This document shows positions 63,353 through 64,000 of a stretch of DNA of 64,000 nucleotides, piece by piece (within the stretch, counting starts at the first letter, position 1; the number at the start of each line of letters is the position of its first letter). The position numbers and the translations under genes are program-made. The notes beneath the pieces are model-generated. The model was not told the origin of the DNA and did not search any database. It saw only the letters and a program-made list of their open reading frames with translations. This DNA is from Pseudomonadota bacterium (GTDB taxonomy: Bacteria; Pseudomonadota; Gammaproteobacteria; Burkholderiales; Burkholderiaceae_C): positions 1-64,000 of the forward strand of contig JAJZWA010000005.1 in the NCBI GenBank assembly GCA_021846965.1. Direction: 5' to 3'.

Positions 63353-64000
63353 GCACCCTCTCCCGCCGCGCCTACGCGGAGATGTTCGGGCCCACCGTGG
63401 GCGACCGCCTGCGCCTGGCCGACACCGGGCTGTTCATCGAGGTCGAGCAGGACTACACGCTGCGCGCCGGAGGCTATGGCGAGGAGGTCAAGTTCGGCGG
63501 CGGAAAGACCATTCGCGACGGCATGGGCCAGGGCCAGGCCACGCGCGCCGAAGGCGCCATGGACCTGGTGATCACCAATGCCCTGATCCTCGACCACTGG
63601 GGCATCGTCAAGGCCGACGTGGGGCTGCGCGGCCAGCGCATCGCGGCCATCGGCAAGGCCGGCAACCCCGACGTGCAACCGGGCGTGGACATGGTCATCG
63701 GCCCCGGCACCGAGATCCTCGCCGGCGAGGGCATGATTCTCACCGCAGGCGGCATCGACTCGCATATCCACTTCATCTGCCCGCAGCAGATCGACGAAGC
63801 CCTGATGAGCGGGGTCACCACCATGCTGGGGGGCGGAACGGGGCCGGCCACGGGCACCAACGCCACCACCTGCACACCGGGGCCGGAGAACCTGGCGCGC
63901 ATGCTGCAGGCGGCCGAGGCCTTCCCCATGAACCTGGGCTTCTACGGCAAGGGCAACGCCAGCCGCCTGGATCCCCTGCGCGAACAACTCGACGCCGGCG
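63349..64000 (+). CDS. ureC: urease alpha subunit UreC (truncated by the window edge)
   Basis: The first 217 residues of about 570, in frame to the window end, starting with ATGA overlap on ure[30 protein letters not shown] and the nickel-ligand motif HIHFICPQQ with His139 and His141 are visible. The carbamylated lysine and the remaining ligands lie beyond the window. The partial state is an artefact of the window boundary, not a broken gene. Confidence 0.97.
   Translation, partial: MSTLSRRAYAEMFGPTVGDRLRLADTGLFIEVEQDYTLRAGGYGEEVKFGGGKTIRDGMGQGQATRAEGAMDLVITNALILDHWGIVKADVGLRGQRIAAIGKAGNPDVQPGVDMVIGPGTEILAGEGMILTAGGIDSHIHFICPQQIDEALMSGVTTMLGGGTGPATGTNATTCTPGPENLARMLQAAEAFPMNLGFYGKGNASRLDPLREQLDAG

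Noticed and set aside
63349-64000. Truncated ureC pseudogene
   Set aside because: The frame is open to the last base and all motifs so far are intact; the truncation is due to the window boundary.

Overview
The window is about 64 kb of very GC-rich chromosome from a betaproteobacterium, most likely a Burkholderiales member. The grounds are base composition and gene content: BoxR/DUF4863, DUF2844/DUF3443, SoeABC, a urtABCDE urea transporter and paired type IV pilins. Genus cannot be fixed from the sequence alone. There is no insertion sequence, integrase, prophage or CRISPR array. Genes are tightly packed and only two gaps exceed 300 bases.

Layout: 0-8.1 kb has tRNA-Ser(GCT) and two paralogous TPR/glycosyltransferase proteins on either side of a glycosyltransferase, an MHS-type transporter, a DUF2817 zinc amidase/peptidase-like protein and a small conserved protein. 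At 8.1-10 kb are Ohr and DNA polymerase IV. From 10 to 21 kb lie four large c-di-GMP proteins: one membrane GAF-GGDEF protein, and divergently a GAF-GAF-PAS-GGDEF-globin-GAF-EAL protein, a degenerate paralogue of it, and an EAL-CBS-GGDEF protein. At 21-22.8 kb are two pilins behind a near-perfect sigma-54 promoter, divergent from an HTH-Sel1 protein. At 22.9-25.2 kb is a DUF2844-DUF3443-DUF2844 export operon whose lipoprotein carries pepsin-like D[TS]GS motifs. At 25.3-27.7 kb are a BoxR regulator, a DUF4863 gene and an enoyl-CoA hydratase, without boxABC. At 27.7-32.2 kb is a seven-gene MarR-led operon (cytochrome b561, two YceI, GST, extradiol dioxygenase, esterase) that looks like a quinone/electrophile defence unit. 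At 32.4-34.4 kb is an AcoR-type sigma-54 activator. At 34.5-43.9 kb is recCBD.

From 43.9 to 56.6 kb is a molybdoenzyme island: soeABC (cytoplasmic-facing sulfite dehydrogenase), a MocA-like Moco cytidylyltransferase, and a form II cox-type hydroxylase operon (coxS-L-M-D-E) with a divergent GAF-HTH regulator. The CoxL active-site loop is AYRGAGR, not the CO-oxidising AYxCSFR, so its substrate is unknown. From 56.6 kb to the edge are urtABCDE (minus strand, with its own sigma-54 promoter) and divergent ureABC, with ureC cut by the window end. Together the last block takes up urea under nitrogen control and hydrolyses it.

The observations I rate highest are the aspartic-protease-like DUF3443 operon, the MarR quinone-themed operon, the globin embedded in the middle of a c-di-GMP enzyme next to a paralogue that lost both the haem histidine and GGDEF, and the matched BoxR-type operator elements at a box locus without box catabolic genes.
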